From assembly GCA_029948255.1 (NCBI GenBank), contig JALIZF010001714.1, positions 62,001 through 126,000 on the forward strand: a DNA stretch of 64,000 nucleotides, read 5' to 3'. The notes under the pieces were generated by a model. The model was not told the origin of the DNA and made no database searches. It saw nothing but the letters and a program-made list of their open reading frames with translations. This document shows, in pieces, positions 41,608 through 53,759 of this stretch. The DNA comes from Telmatactis stephensoni. Taxonomy: Eukaryota > Cnidaria > Anthozoa > Actiniaria > Isophelliidae. How positions within the stretch are numbered: position 1 is the stretch's first letter; every line of letters begins with the position of its first letter. The translations under genes and the position numbers were made by a program.

Positions 41608-41646
41608 CCAAATTTTCGACTTTATTCAAAAGTCTTCATCTGGGCA
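41608..41646 (-). ncRNA. Hammerhead-like fold at the 3' end of a Penelope remnant (degenerate)
   Basis: Minus strand reads CAGATGA, then GACTTT/AAAGTC as helix II with loop TGAAT, then GAAA. The core CTGATGA has T replaced by A at its second position, so self-cleavage is doubtful, but the layout matches Penelope hammerheads. Confidence 0.4.
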
Positions 41647-41763
41647 ACTGATGAAATGTTACAAAACTGTTACAATTGTTTGTACTTGTGCGCGTTAAGC
41701 GCACGCAAGAATGTAAAAAAGCGCAAGCTAGATTGTTACAATGTTTCAATTAAAGCTGACTAG

Positions 41764-42348
41764 TTACAAGTAAATATATTCCTCTACATTTAAACCCTGG
41801 GGACTAAGAGTGCTTAATCTATGGGCCCATTGAGCCTCTTTCTCCCTAAGTGCCTCTTCCGAGATACAACAGTCAATTAATATGACCTTAACTTCATCTA
41901 AACCACAATGGTTTTCCGAGTGAAAGTGCTGATAAATCCTATCGTCTTTAGCTCTATTAATCCTAGATAAATTGATATGTCTATTTATGCGGGATTTATG
42001 ATTATTGAATCGCTTTCTAAACTTAGTGACTGTAAAACCTACGTATTGCATACCACAGCGAGAACAAGAAATAAGATATACTACTAAACTAGAGTTACAA
42101 TCTAATCGCTTCGTAACAGAACTAGTAAATCTATTGCCCTCCACAAGGTAATTGCATACCATGCAGTTAACCCTCCCACATTTAAAGCAGCCCTTATTAT
42201 CTTCTGACTCAAACTCGGTTTTACATTCTGCTCTAACAAGAAAGTCCCTAAAGCATTTGGGTCTCCTATATGCCACCATGGGAACTTCTCTGACAAAACT
42301 CGCCAATCTCTGTGAGGACTGCAGAACAGGCTGGAACCTGTTTAACAA
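41764..42348 (-). pseudogene. Penelope-like GIY-YIG domain, second element
   Basis: Frame open for 194 codons, with MVAYRRPKCFRDFLVRAECK, a Cys cluster (CFKCGRVNCMVC) and the nuclease start LVVYLISCSRCGMQYVGFTV with a downstream helix HKSRINRHI. The C-terminal HRLSTLSPQGLNVEEY is also typical. This is a different family from the 20-28 kb element. Upstream it is joined to RT pieces in other frames. Confidence 0.88.
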
Positions 42349-42380
42349 TTCCCTGATGTTCGATAATCCAGGATGGTATG

Positions 42381-43010
42381 TCAGTACAAAAGGAATTCGA
42401 GTGCTTTGCCTTGGTGGTTTTTCTTTAAGGGTGTCTGCTCTTTGGATGGTACCCTCGCCACTAGATAATTACTAAGTTCCTTAACTCTCTTTTCAAACAA
42501 GTCATTGTCTGAGCAAATTCTTCTTATACGCAGCGCTTGACCAAAAGGTATCCCCTTCTTACATGAGTTAGGATGGCATGATGTATAAAACAAGTATTGG
42601 TACAATGACCTCCGACTCTATCTTATGCATAAATAAGTCTGCATAAGATGGAGCCATCCTAGTACCAATAGCTGTCCCTCGTCTTTGTAGATAGAATTTC
42701 TCATTAAACGTAAGATTGTTATTTTCCAGCACTAATCTAGCAAGGTCAACCAAATCACTTGTTGGGATCGTTGGAGTCAATGAACTATCCAAAGCCTCCC
42801 TCATAGCTGTCAGTCCCTCCTCGTGGGGAATGTGGGGGTAGAGTACTACTACATCCGCTGTAACCAAAATGGCTCCTTCTGGTAACCGTCCTAGTTCTTG
42901 TAGTCCTTGTAAAAAATGTTTGGTGTCTTTGATATATGAAGGTATCAAAGGTACCAGAGGTTTATCATTTAAGTTGAATAGCAAAATGGTTGCCAAAGTG
43001 CTCAATAGTT
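42381..43010 (-). pseudogene. Penelope-like reverse transcriptase fragment, second element
   Basis: 43005-42568 has SYIKDTKHFLQGLQELGR, motif A VTADVVVLYPHIPHEEGL (a usual Gly/Ser changed to Val), and RGTAIGTRMAPSYADLFM (motif B). The catalytic DD region is deleted, and 42605-42381 resumes with CHPNSCKKGIPFGQALRIRR. 5' truncated at about 43010. Confidence 0.85.
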
Positions 43011-43689
43011 TAAAACTAGAGCTTTATGTAAAAGAAAATAGTAATGATCAACAAAAGATCTGACTAGTTGGCATATTTATTACTATATAGTTTCGTACTA
43101 GAAAGTACTTAGGCACTGTACAGCACTCGTCAGATAAATTGCCAAAGTGATAGCATAAATTCAAAAATTACAACGGTTATACTGATATTTGATACATGGT
43201 TACTCTAAAAATAAAAATAAAAATATATAGTTTGTTATCACGTTACATTTTTGAGAAGGAATTTATTAGCGTGACGACATGATGAGATCAATTTGTTTCG
43301 CCGTTTAAGTGTGGCCATATCAGGTTTACAAATAGTAAAGTATTTCTCCCACAGGCAAAGGTTACATCTATTAGATGCTGGGTTGTATGGTGCTGCTTGC
43401 TTTAGTATCTTCCATGATCCTGATCCTGATCCTGATCTATTCTCTGTAAGGCTATTGCATTATACAGAGGGGTGGACAACGATCTAACTACAATAGCTTG
43501 TAAACAAAAATTACAAATACTGGTAGAATAATTAATAAATAAATGTTTATAAATATAGTAGTAGGTAGTGAATAAATACTTAGCTAGATAAATAGATAAA
43601 TAAATTGGTCATTTTAAATACTGATAGGTAATTAAATACTAAAATAAATAGATTTGATTTTTATAAATACTGATTGGATACTAAATTGA
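43011..43689. other. Low-complexity intergenic DNA
   Basis: Contains a (CCTGAT)n microsatellite at 43416-43441 and AT-rich sequence with short AAATA-type repeats at 43540-43690 that may be the LINE 3' region. Confidence 0.5.
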
Positions 43690-44496
43690 TGGTTCTAAAT
43701 AGGTATTGTATTGTATTCTTAAATTGTAGAAAAATGAACTTTCAACTTAGATTTGAAATTATTTACATTTTCTGCTACCACAATATCTGGTGGAAGGTCG
43801 TTCCATTCTGCAACAGTTCGTGGAAAAAAAGAGTATTTGTGTATATCAGTTTTAGCACCTAAGCGAGAAAGAATATACGGGTGTTTTTTTCTAGCTTTCG
43901 TTTCTGAGAAGTTCACAAAATCAGTTCCATTTATGGCACTTAAGCCATTTAACCACTTGTACAGGAGTATGAGTCTGTTTCTTTTCCTAATAGAAGAAAG
44001 GGAGGACCAATCTAGGTCTTGGATCATTGCTGATACACTTGCTTCTGTGGAGTAGTTGTTTTTAACAAAACGCGCAGCTCGTCTAGAGTTGGGTTTTTAT
44101 GTCCTGAGTTGCATGGTAGAAATTTCGTCTAAGGAATCCCAATGTGCTGTTGGCTTTCTTTGGGACGCGGCTACAGTGGATATCCCATCGGAGATCAGAT
44201 GCCAGGTGGACACCAAGGTATGGGTGGGTATTTGTGGTCTTTAGAGGAATTCCATTTAGAGAGTAAGTAGTTGTAATAGGAGATCTTTTTCTTGTGAAGG
44301 ACATAACACAGCACTTGGTGACATTAAATTCCATCTGCCATAATTGGGACCAATGGTACAGCTGATCAAGATCGTATTGAAGTATAGATTGAGAGACTGT
44401 AGACTTCAGTTCTAGATAAAGGATTGCATCATCTGCAAAGAGACGGATCTGAGATTGTACAATATTTGGTAGTTCATTTAGATACAACAAGAGGAG
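43690..44496 (-). pseudogene. Non-LTR retrotransposon (LINE) ORF2 3' fragment
   Basis: 44490-44083 reads LYLNELPNIVQSQIRLFADD (catalytic FADD box) and then DLDQLYHWSQLWQMEFNVTK and YLGVHLASDL, standard for Jockey/CR1-like RTs. A frame change near 44080 leads to the C-terminal region with RAARFVKNNYSTEASVSAMI and FFPRTVAEWNDLPPDIVVAE to 43719. 5' truncated, as most LINE copies are. Confidence 0.9.
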
Positions 44497-44880
44497 GAGT
44501 TGATATCTTGAAGTTTGTTCCTGTGTCTTTAAGTGACCAAATATGTTTGCTAAGCTCAGTGCAAAAGCGTTTACAAGGGTTTGTAAAAGATGACTTATGG
44601 TTGGCAGATCTCGTCATATGAGATACGCCAACCACACATACACTTCACACATACACATCATGGAGGTCATGGAGACTGTTAACATTATGTTCGAGGTGGT
44701 AAAAAAGAAAACAAAAATACTTTAGACAGATACGAGGTAAAAAGATGCCCTGAAATTTCAAACAGTTATTGACTTTAAGACATATATCTTTCAACTTCGA
44801 AAAAAGATGACTCTCTCTGACCCAGGATTTTTCATTCGAATTCAGTTATTTTGGCACAGGCAGAAGGAAGTACGATATAT
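44497..44880. other. Intergenic, no gene seen
   Basis: Unique-looking DNA upstream of the LINE truncation point. Nothing recognised. Confidence 0.35.
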
Positions 44881-45365
44881 AATTTGACATCCATCTTGAA
44901 GAATGTTTTGGTAGTGCTAAAAAAGGTTGGGTAATTATTTGGGTTGACCCGCACACGAAACCAAAGCAACAACAACAACAGGCATCAGGAAAGATGAAAA
45001 GAAAACAGTCAGGTAAGACTGAATCATTACAAAGTATATTTAATTCCTTTCTTTCCATGTTCTGCTCCCTATTTAACTATGTGACAGATGTATTTATTTC
45101 AATTCCTATACAGAACTTGATAACGATGGCGACTGAAGTGATGAAGAAAATGGCAGTAGTTACAATGCTTTTCTAACAAGACTAAGAACGAAGCATGGAG
45201 GCAAAATAGCTGATTTCAAGCTAAAAGTTGACTACAATCTGAGCTACAGTGAAACTATTCATGACTATTGTACACTAGGAACTTTTGATTTCTGTACATA
45301 CTTGGTGAATGATGTAGTCTATAATCACACAAAATTATTCCTCATTAGTAATAACAATTGGTCGT
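44880..45365 (+). pseudogene. Two decayed exons, unknown protein
   Basis: Exon 1 (about 44888-45010) reads HLEECFGSAKKGWVIIWVDP and KPKQQQQQASGKMKRKQS, ending at CAG/GTAAGA. Exon 2 starts after ATACAG at 45113: ELDNDGD, an in-frame TGA, then SDEENGSSYNAFLTRLRTKH and FKLKVDYNLSYSETIHDY, ending at about 45365. Coding-like but interrupted; the spacing, splice sites and acidic Ser/Asp segment suggest a chromatin- or transposon-associated gene. Family unknown. Confidence 0.4.
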
Positions 45366-48112
45366 AGTGCTGTGGCCCTATACTGTACCCCTGATGGTAA
45401 TAGCTATTTGATTCACATGTTAGAAATGCAATTGCTATGCCTCATCCTCTAGGAGCCTGCATACTTTATTAGAATGCTGCTGTGCTATATCTTTGTATTC
45501 TCTGTTTTTCTCTGATAAAATCAAACTGGTATTGAATTTCAGAAACTTAAAGCCCAATTGCTGAACATGGACCAAAATTCTACAGTTCACTTAATACTTC
45601 CACTGAACAGCCTATAATTAGATGCACATATCTATACCACCCAATGCCAGTAGCCCCAGGTAGTGCAGCAATGCTGGTGAACAGCGTCTAATTACCTTTT
45701 CATTTACTTCCAACAGTCTGTGAAAGTGGACACCTTTTTCCAATTGATCTCAAACCTCGAGTTAAAGTATGAGAGTATAATTTTTATTATCAGTTCATTT
45801 TCAGCGATTTAGTAAAGAAAAATACGAACTGCAACTGGCTAAGAAAGTAACTAGATAAATAAGCTGTAGCTAGATAAGCTGCAAGTAGGTGAAATTTTCC
45901 ATTTCCCAATCGAGTAGGGGACTGGGTACCAGTTTGAATGTTTAATGCAAATAAAAAATAAATTCTATAACATGAAAGGACACATCAAAATATACAAGAT
46001 TATTGAATTTGGCTTGTAATTTAATGAATCTTTGAAAGACTACTACTGTGAAAATATGCAGCAAAATACCATCAAAATTTGAAATGTATATTAAACTAAT
46101 TTCCCCACTTTGTTGTATATTAAACTAATTTCCCCGCTTTGTTAGCCTTTTGATTTTTTTTCTCATAGTCTGAATAAACTTACCATGAAGTGTACTAGAT
46201 AGTTTTGTTTTACCTTTGATATAATCTTGATGATCCTCTTTAAAGGCAGTGAAGTAAATCACTGTACACCTTTCACACCTTTTCCTTTTTCGCCCCAAAA
46301 ATAGCGTGGAGTACTGTTTCCTCCAATCCCCAGCTTTACTGAGTAGCTCAGGATTGTTGTGCTGTTTTCTTTCGTTTCTTTAAATAAGGGGTCCCTCAAA
46401 AACTGGCACGCATTTCCCAAATTTTTCAGGGAATGGGAATCTAGAATATTAATTAAACACAAACATCAAACATGCTATCAATGCATGCTTAATAGGCAAT
46501 TTGCGATGGTGATGGCGATGGTCTGTTGATCGCCTATTAAAACCATTGTGTGTACTGTAGTATAGTTATACTTATTTCATTTTAATTTTTACTTATTTTA
46601 GTCTTTTTAGTATAATGGAGCAGAAACTTGAAAATAATTTCAGAAAAGGCTTATGCTTTTAATGCTAAAAAGTATTTTCAAACTTTGAGACAGTAATAAT
46701 TATACCTATTCTCTGTGGCTGTTTCTTATTCCCACCTCTGCAGTCTGCTTTGAGCTAAAACATTCTCTGACTTCCTGCAAAAAGCGGTCCATTTCATGTG
46801 TTGGTCTCGTTGAGTAAATCTGGTGTTTGAAACGGTCTCACCCAAAAAAGGGGACATACACAATTCGTCTAAATTCCCTTATATATATGTTTTTGTTCTT
46901 GTTTTGTTTTTTGTTTGTTTGTTTTTTGTTTTTGTATTTTTGGTTTAAACATAGAGATATTTAGGGAGAAAGGTCAACAAAGTCTTGGTAAGATTGACAA
47001 AGAAATGCCTATATGTCTTGCATATATTATTATAATGAGGAATGATAGTTAAGTGAGAATCAAAAATAACACCAATGTTTCTTGCTTTAGATGACGATCT
47101 TATCAGATCTTTACCAAATTGAAGAACAGGAAGTGAAAAGAGGGAAAAGAGGAGGAAGAGAGCAGAAATTCAGTTTTACTCATGCCCAGGCTACGCTGGC
47201 ACAATTCTAGGTTTGCCCTTTCTATCTATGTTTCGTAGTAACGAATGTGTATGCTGCTGGCATGGAAACGAGGCCACGCACGTTTCGACAACGTGACTCA
47301 GCTTAACTTACATCATCTCGATCTCAAACCGAGGCGAAGCATGGTAGAATCTTTTGCTGTGCTTGGATTTTGCCTTTGGTTTACAATTATGGTGGATTGC
47401 TTTCCTGCTGGGATGCTCAAAATACACACAAACACACACGCTATGGTACATCCACATTAAAAGATGTTGAGCGTCTGTTTCAAAATGGGTTGTTCCACGA
47501 ACTCAAAAGCCAAAAGAACTCAAAAGCTCAAAAGAAATCAAATGAAACTCGAACGTAATACAAGAATACTCAGAACTAACAAATACTAACTCTTTAGTAA
47601 GCAGGGAGATAATATTCAATTATTCTGAAGACAACACGAGCATGGACGCCATATTGGATTCTTTCAAGACAACATGGGGTACATTTGTACAGAGAAAAAG
47701 CCTTGCACTTGCAGTGATTTTGAGGATAAGTTTTATATGCAATACTCTTTTTATTGCTTACAATACTGAACAGTTTCTTAAACACTCTATTGTTTGTTGA
47801 AATAGCAGTAGCGAGCGTAATCATGAAATCTATCACTCAGGATTTAAAGGAAGCACAAATTATGGGTATTCATCCAAAATGAAGAGGAAATTACGGTGTA
47901 GAAAAGCACCGTACAAGAAAAAAAAAACCTTTGTACAAGGAAATGGTATGTGAATCATAATTAGTATCAGCCCCTGTACCTCCTTACAGATATTCTCTTT
48001 TAGTTCAAGGGTTGAACTGGTTTTTTTTTCAAATGTATCTAAAACCTGTAAAACAATGATTAAACTGTCATGATTTTCATTCACGATTGAAATAAATTTA
48101 AACTGAATTCAC
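45366..48112. other. Intergenic, no gene recognised
   Basis: 2.7 kb of AT-rich DNA. A 24-bp phrase TATTAAACTAATTTCCCC is tandemly duplicated at about 46087-46141. The minus frame 46259-46462 has a composition (LDSHSLKNLG, YFWGEKGKG) that could be repeat-derived, but no family is recognised. A T-rich run with TTTG repeats occupies 46885-46940. Confidence 0.4.
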
Positions 48113-48460
48113 TCACATCTTTGCAGGTGCATTTTTAAGTACATTTACCACATCTTGTAATCCAGCCTTTTTCAGTATGTTAACTCCTTTTTTTACACTG
48201 GAAACATCAGGGGTTTTTTGACTTCTAAGTGTTATTGGTAAGACTAGAGGTTGCGAATACTCAATCTCAACAATCACAGGGGTAGCGTGGTGGTGCAAGT
48301 AGAACAATTCGAACTCCACAGAATGGTTGAAATGACTAATGACAAAACGTTCAATGTCACAGTTCGATAGGTGAGCCGTAGAGGTAGGTGATGTAGAATT
48401 GTAGATGTTGTAGATGTAGATGTGACAGAATTGTAGAATTGTAGGTTCAAACTGAAACAT
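48113..48460 (-). CDS. Possible orphan exon, unknown
   Basis: Frame of about 113 codons after an acceptor-like TTTCAG near 48455. Reads CDIERFVISHFNHSVEFELF and TPDVSSVKKGVNILKKAGLQ, ending at TGA next to AAAG/ATGTGA. The Ser/Asn-Ile repeat region (TAGATG/TGTAGA phrases) is low complexity. It could be a distal exon of the minus-strand genes at 49-51 kb. Confidence 0.3.
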   Translation of the reverse strand: MFQFEPTILQFCHIYIYNIYNSTSPTSTAHLSNCDIERFVISHFNHSVEFELFYLHHHATPVIVEIEYSQPLVLPITLRSQKTPDVSSVKKGVNILKKAGLQDVVNVLKNAPAKM

Positions 48461-49124
48461 GAATTACAATACATTCTAGCTTACTAAACATGCATAACGT
48501 GGATAAATATAATGGCATAGAATATAGAATATTTACATGATAACTTATACTGTTCAATTACTGACAATGACTCAAATCAATTAAACTTCAGCTTGAGGAC
48601 AACTCAGTGCTGAGCAACGATAATTAACAGATTATTGTAATAACTAAATAACTTGAAGCAATAACGACATTTATATCAACAAACTAAACTATAATACCTC
48701 TGACCGTGATTTAAGTAATAAGAAGAAATCACTTACTTTGGTTTACGCTTGCACCAAGTTGCAATTGACAGAAGATATAGAATACAATTGAGCAAAATGT
48801 GGATAGAAACGTTAGCGTTTGCCAAAATGCCCAGAAATCCTTGTAGAATAGCGTCCACACAATAACTGATTTGCACTTAGATTTATAGCTAGTAGAACGT
48901 GATTAGGATGCATTTACGTAACGTTGAATCATTTTCTAATGGAAAGTTCTATTCTAACGTGGGATAGTTAACGTGAGCTATGCTTAGGGTGTTGCGGAAA
49001 CTATGCGCGCAAACCTTAAGGCTGCTCCCTGCGGTACAGATGTAGGACTTACTAACTAAGCATATATGAAATTAAATAACTGTTTTCTAGGTTAATGTGG
49101 CTGATTAAGCGGGTTTGAACATAA
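48461..49124. other. Intergenic, no gene seen
   Basis: AT-rich; several ACGTTA/TAACGT phrases (48810-48990) without larger structure. Confidence 0.35.
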
Positions 49125-49789
49125 CTAATGACTATCATCATAACTTAGAATTCCAATGAAGTTTGTAAGCGTTTCAGAACTAACACTAAGAAAGTCTGGT
49201 AAGATTCTTGGCAGAATTCTTGACTCATTCAGGTTCTCTTCTTGAGCTTGAATTGTGACAGTCCCAGAACTAGAATCTGAAAACTTGTCAGCAAGACAAA
49301 CACTTGAAGAGGACAATTGAGAAGAACTTGACTTGAAATTTGGGGCAAGGTTGATTGAAGCGAGCGAGCAAGGTGTCAAGGGCTTTGTCCTTTTTTTCAC
49401 ACGTAGATCTAAGGGTGAATTTTTCTATTCCAGGAACTGTGTTATTGTCTTTTCTTTTAATTCTTTTAAATATTTCCCTGTCCTGTGAGCGTTGATGGGC
49501 ACTTTCATTTGCCAAAATCAAAGCTTTCAATTCTTCCTTTGTTTTCAAAAAGGACATAATCTTGTCCCCACATGATCGGCATAAATACTTTGGCAGTCCA
49601 TCATCCTCATGTAATGTTTGGTTTTTGCCATCTTCACTCAAAAAGTCTTCGAGGCACTTCAAAATTCTCTTTTCCTTTGATTTCCATCCATAAAGATAAA
49701 TGGTTTCGGTCTGTGCACACGCTTTTGTTGCACAGGTGACAGGTATTTAAGGATTTATCTGTCGTAACTTTTCTTGGTGTGTTTTCCAT
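49125..49789 (-). pseudogene. ZAD-like zinc-finger gene, frame-shifted
   Basis: ATG near 49789 reads MENTPRKVTTDKSLNTCHLC, then shifts by one base. The main frame (from 49662) has KCLEDFLSEDGKN, GLPKYLCRSCGDKIMSFLKT and ELKALILANESAHQRSQDRE. Two Cys pairs about 50 residues apart, CxxC ... LCRSC, match the zinc-finger-associated (ZAD-like) module that dimerises in arthropod and cnidarian DNA-binding proteins. A further shift near 49390 leads to a Ser-rich tail ending LTNFIGILSYDDSH. Confidence 0.6.
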
Positions 49790-50168
49790 TTTTTTTTAAG
49801 TACAAGATTTTCAATGTTTTTCGAACTTTCTCTAAAAAAATACAAATTTATTTTGACAGGAAGTAAACTTCTGGAATACCGCACACTCAAGTATGTTAAG
49901 GCCTGGGTTGATGGCCAATTACGGTTAAAATCGATTTTTTCTTCTTCTGTCCTTGTTTTGTGCTCAATCCTCACCAAAATTAGCATAAGTACATAACTTC
50001 ATGACCTTAATTTTTTAGGATGAAAATTTTTGGGATTTGGTGGTCACGTGACCACGAACCTCACTTCCATGATACCCAAAATTTTGAATTAAAATGGGGA
50101 TATGGATATAATCTGTACTTGAAATGTTGTGGTATATTTTCACTTCTCCCGGTAAGACCTATATGACT
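49790..50168. other. Intergenic with a GGTCACGTGACC palindrome
   Basis: TGGTCACGTGACCAC near 50040 is an E-box-centred palindrome; a similar GGTCACGTGACC lies in the spacer of the next foldback. Confidence 0.5.
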
Positions 50169-50300
50169 GCGTTTAGACAATTGAACTATCATTGCTCATT
50201 TAGGAGATATTTGCTTATGTTTGACTGAACAAGCAGGTCACGTGACCTATTTTGTGTAATATCTCCTAAATGAGCAATGATAGTTCAATTGTCTAAACAT
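50169..50300. repeat. Foldback, 41-bp perfect arms, about 46-bp spacer
   Basis: GTTTAGACAATTGAACTATC...AGGAGATATT at 50169-50211 and its exact reverse complement at 50257-50299. The spacer includes GCAGGTCACGTGACCT. It overlaps the last codons of the coiled-coil exon (50285), so that stop codon is supplied by the repeat. Confidence 0.9.
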
Positions 50301-50715
50301 GAGTTTAATATAACATATGCCATTTGAGACGTAAAACCGGTACATTTTTCATCAAAGACCTTTTGTTGTAATTGACATTGTGTAAAGACTTTATCATCAA
50401 AGGTTGAAAGTTGTGCTTTTAAGTTGTGTTCCATGCGTACAATTTTATCCTTTAATGTAGAAACTTCCTCAAGAGACTGCTGAATTGTCATGATATCCTT
50501 TTCAAGAGATAATTTTGATTCAATGAAATCTGATTCAAATTTCGCAATGATGTGGCGGAGATGAGAATCTTGACAATTACTTATTGAATCTACTTCTGAT
50601 TCTTCATCACTTTCCTCCTCAGAACAAGAAGTATCAACGTCATCCTTGATTGAAGTCGGATTTTGCTTAGAGATGTCATTGTTGTGACCAGTTAGAGCTA
50701 AACTACTAGAGGTAT
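50285..50715 (-). CDS. Acidic coiled-coil terminal exon
   Basis: About 143 codons: Asp/Glu/Ser-rich segment (SCSEEESDEESEVDS), then HLRHIIAKFESDFIESKLSL and a coil with SLEEVSTLKDKIVRMEHNLK. Terminates inside the foldback after QMAYVILNS. No start Met upstream of 50491, so it is an internal/3' exon. It may belong with the ZAD-like gene further left, as they share strand. Confidence 0.5.
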
Positions 50716-51092
50716 TCAGTATGCAGTATTCAGACCACCATGTGCATAATCACACATCTCACCAGACTAAAGTCTTGATTAGGATTTTGGTCAATAGGCT
50801 GCCAGGAAGACATCAAAGAGTTCAGATATTAGTATGGAAAACTCCACCTCTGTCTGAAGTTTTGGTAGCCTATTGATCAAATTCACAATAGAGACTTTAG
50901 TCTGGTGGGATGCATACATGTATAATTTTGTACATAGTGGTAAGTGAGAATTAAAGTATGAGTGAAAGCCCTGAATATTTCAACCAACTTACCAAGCTCC
51001 AAACCTCATTTAAATATTAATTGCTATTAGTTACAACATATGAATCCTTATCAGGATTCAATTAGGTCTTTTCATTTTTCGTTTACATTATA
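50716..51092. repeat. Imperfect inverted repeat in intergenic DNA
   Basis: CACCAGACTAAAGTCTTGAT near 50760 pairs with a reversed copy near 50887 (GACTTTAGTCTGGTGGGA), and AGGCTGCCA.. near 50797 pairs with TGGTAGCCTATTGATCAAA near 50864, giving a foldback of about 145 bp. No gene. Confidence 0.65.
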
Positions 51093-51159
51093 TTGACCAG
51101 TACATGTGGCTTGCGAAAAACCCCTGTCCTTCAAACAACAAACTTGCTGTGCTTTACGT

Positions 51160-53292
51160 TTCACAATGATCCATGCTCTTGTATGGTAGGTGATGATTTG
51201 GAAAAGGTAATGAAGAAACTAGACCTTACCTCATTCCTATCCAATATGTCCGACAAATCAAGGACATCAGTGGATTGCTTGACAAAAGCCCAACTAGTAA
51301 CTCTCTGTAAAAAACATGGGTTACAAGCGACTGGTACTAAAGATGTATTAAGAATGAAGATCACCCAGCACTTCAAAGAGAACAACATTCAATTCCAAGT
51401 ATGTCTTCCACTGTTTATTGTTCACAACCTCATGATTCAAAATAAGGGGGGACCTTAAAAGGTGAAGGGGGGTAATTAGCATTTGAAAATAAAGTATATT
51501 ACCCAGTATGTGTGTCCCTTTGGGGGGAGCCCCCAGTCTCCAATAGCCCCTGAATAATAATTACATGAAATAAAAGTTAACATTTCTTTGAATGTAGGTG
51601 TTATCCTGTAACTTCAATGAAGACACCATTAGTTAGTCAATCAGAAGCCATAGGAATTAAAACATTCACACTGTCTCTGTGCTGCTCACTGGTATTTTTT
51701 TAAAACATTGTTTAAAACTTGTATAAAAAATGACAAAAAAATTAAAAGAAATTTGGTCCAAGTCTTAGATAATCTATCCATCATCAGGGAAATGTGTAAG
51801 TAAGCAATATAAAATAGATGCATGTTTTAATGGAAGATGATAGAGCAAGAGGAAAGCGAAACTAGCTGCACCAGGCATAGCTGAGTGTTTCTGTTGCTTT
51901 TTGAGTCTCTACATTTACAGTGTTTATATCACAGTACAGAGACATAAGCCAGCTTTTTATATTGCTTTTAATATAACATATGTTTGATGTTTTTGTGCAA
52001 GCCATGTCTCTGTTCTTTGACATAAACATTGGTAACCAGTGAATCAGGGCGCACGTTATATCTCAAATATTTTATAATACCAACAAACAAAATATATTTT
52101 AATGCCTGTAGTAAAATAATTAAAACAATTTCAAAAATTAATCATGTTGTACATCATTTCTCTTGAAAGGCTTCATGTGTTCAGAACGTAGTTCAAAAAA
52201 TGCTAGACATAGAAGACCTTACTGCAGTCTGGAAGGAATTTGAAGAGTTGGCAGATGCCATGACATCCAGACTAGGTGAACCCAAATACCTAGCCCACAA
52301 TATATTTAAGGATAAAGCCTTGAAGTGGGGGAAGCACTTCAGAAAAGCAACATTTGATGAGGTACAAATTATTACAATCTTGTTTTTGACATTATCATAA
52401 CATGGTCTTTCAATTATGGTCTTTCTCACCTAAATTCATGTTTAGAGACAGGAAACTCGTCTGACAGATAACTTGTCCTATTTTTCCAGCCAAAACGAAG
52501 AGAAAGTTGGATGGATAACTTATCTTTGATGAAAAACCCTCCTAAATTCCCATTAGACGAGGAAATTGTGACAGGTTTTCTGTTTTTAAATATTTTTGTG
52601 CAACCAAAATCCTTCTGAGAGTTTTTAAATATTTTTGTGCAACCAAAATCCTTCTGAGACACGTTTCCCATCTCTAATATAAATTCAACAAATGAATGAT
52701 TATGTACACCCAATATATCAATACATTCTGTAAAGTCACTGAAAGAAATCAAAGATGAATCAATGATTAAAATTAAATAATATTTATATACATCAAATTA
52801 AATACAATGTATTATTAAATGATGATCATAAGAACATGACTGATGAGTTCTTTTGTTTTTTTATTGAACAGGATGTCATTCCTTATATACATGGTAAGTT
52901 CTAATTCACGACAATTAATCATGCATAGTTAATATATACAAAATAGGGATTTTATGTGGATCCTACTACTAAGACTTCTATAACCTATGTTATTTTTTTG
53001 CTTACTTAGTCCTGATTTACCACGTACCACAATTTTTGGAGAAATTTGGAGAAATTTGTGCCATCAATTGTCAATTAGTCGAGAAGAAAAAACACCTTCA
53101 AAACAGGTCATTTCACAGAGCAAGCCAGAAAAGTGGAAAAAATTCAAATTACACTGTTCAGGTACATTTGTACTAGTTAGTGTTAACTTTGTTTCATAAA
53201 ATGATAATTAATGCAACTAGTACTCTTGTAATTTGATATATATTTTGCTTTATAGGTCATGGAAAGGGAGAATCGACAACTGTTTGCATGAG
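51160..53292 (+). CDS. SAP-domain gene, about six exons
   Basis: Exon 51160-51395: DLEKVMKKLDLTSFL, then a SAP DNA-binding motif (CLTKAQLVTLCKKHGLQATG ... KDVLRMKI). Exon 52176-52361: LDIEDLTAVWKEFEELADAM. Exon 52490-about 52574: SWMDNLSLMKNPPKFP. Micro-exon 52871-52892 (DVIPYIH). Exon 53009-53160: VLIYHVPQFLEKFGEICAIN, QLVEKKKHLQNRSFH. Last exon about 53256-53292. Most boundaries have clean GT-AG sites. The IPYIHVLIYHVPQF..VEKK block is a segment I associate with proteins of multi-gene invertebrate transposons. The 5' start is uncertain. Confidence 0.55.
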
Positions 53293-53759
53293 TCAACAAC
53301 ATTGGGCGTGAGAAGAGACCTTATGTTAAAAAAGTTAACTAACTAACTACATCATTAGTGTATGGTCACAGAGATATTTATAAAAAATGTTATGTTTCAG
53401 AGCAACGTGCATCAAGCCAAGACCAAAATGAATACTGGTTTTGTTTATGTTTTAAAGTCAAACTTGTTTCTACTGTACTTATTACAATGTGAACATTTTT
53501 AAGTCCTTGTTAGCATACCTTACTCATTTCATTTGATAACAAGTCTGGTGTGATTACATAATTATAAGGAGCACAAAACCAGAATTCATTTTAGGCATAC
53601 CTTGATTCTTGTTGCTTTGAACCATGACATTGTGTAGAACAGAAGACTTCACTCATTTCCACTTGGATTCAAGCCTAGATTATGCCATGCATGTAAATAA
53701 CAAAGTTTTTAAATATTTATTATTTATTTAATATATTCATATTTATAAATTTATCCAAA
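53293..53759. other. Intergenic, no gene seen
   Basis: 3' flank of the SAP gene; AT-rich. Confidence 0.4.

Noticed and set aside
44846..45058. Minus frame with CCCCCFGF
   Set aside because: Antisense of the CAA-repeat in the plus-strand exon.
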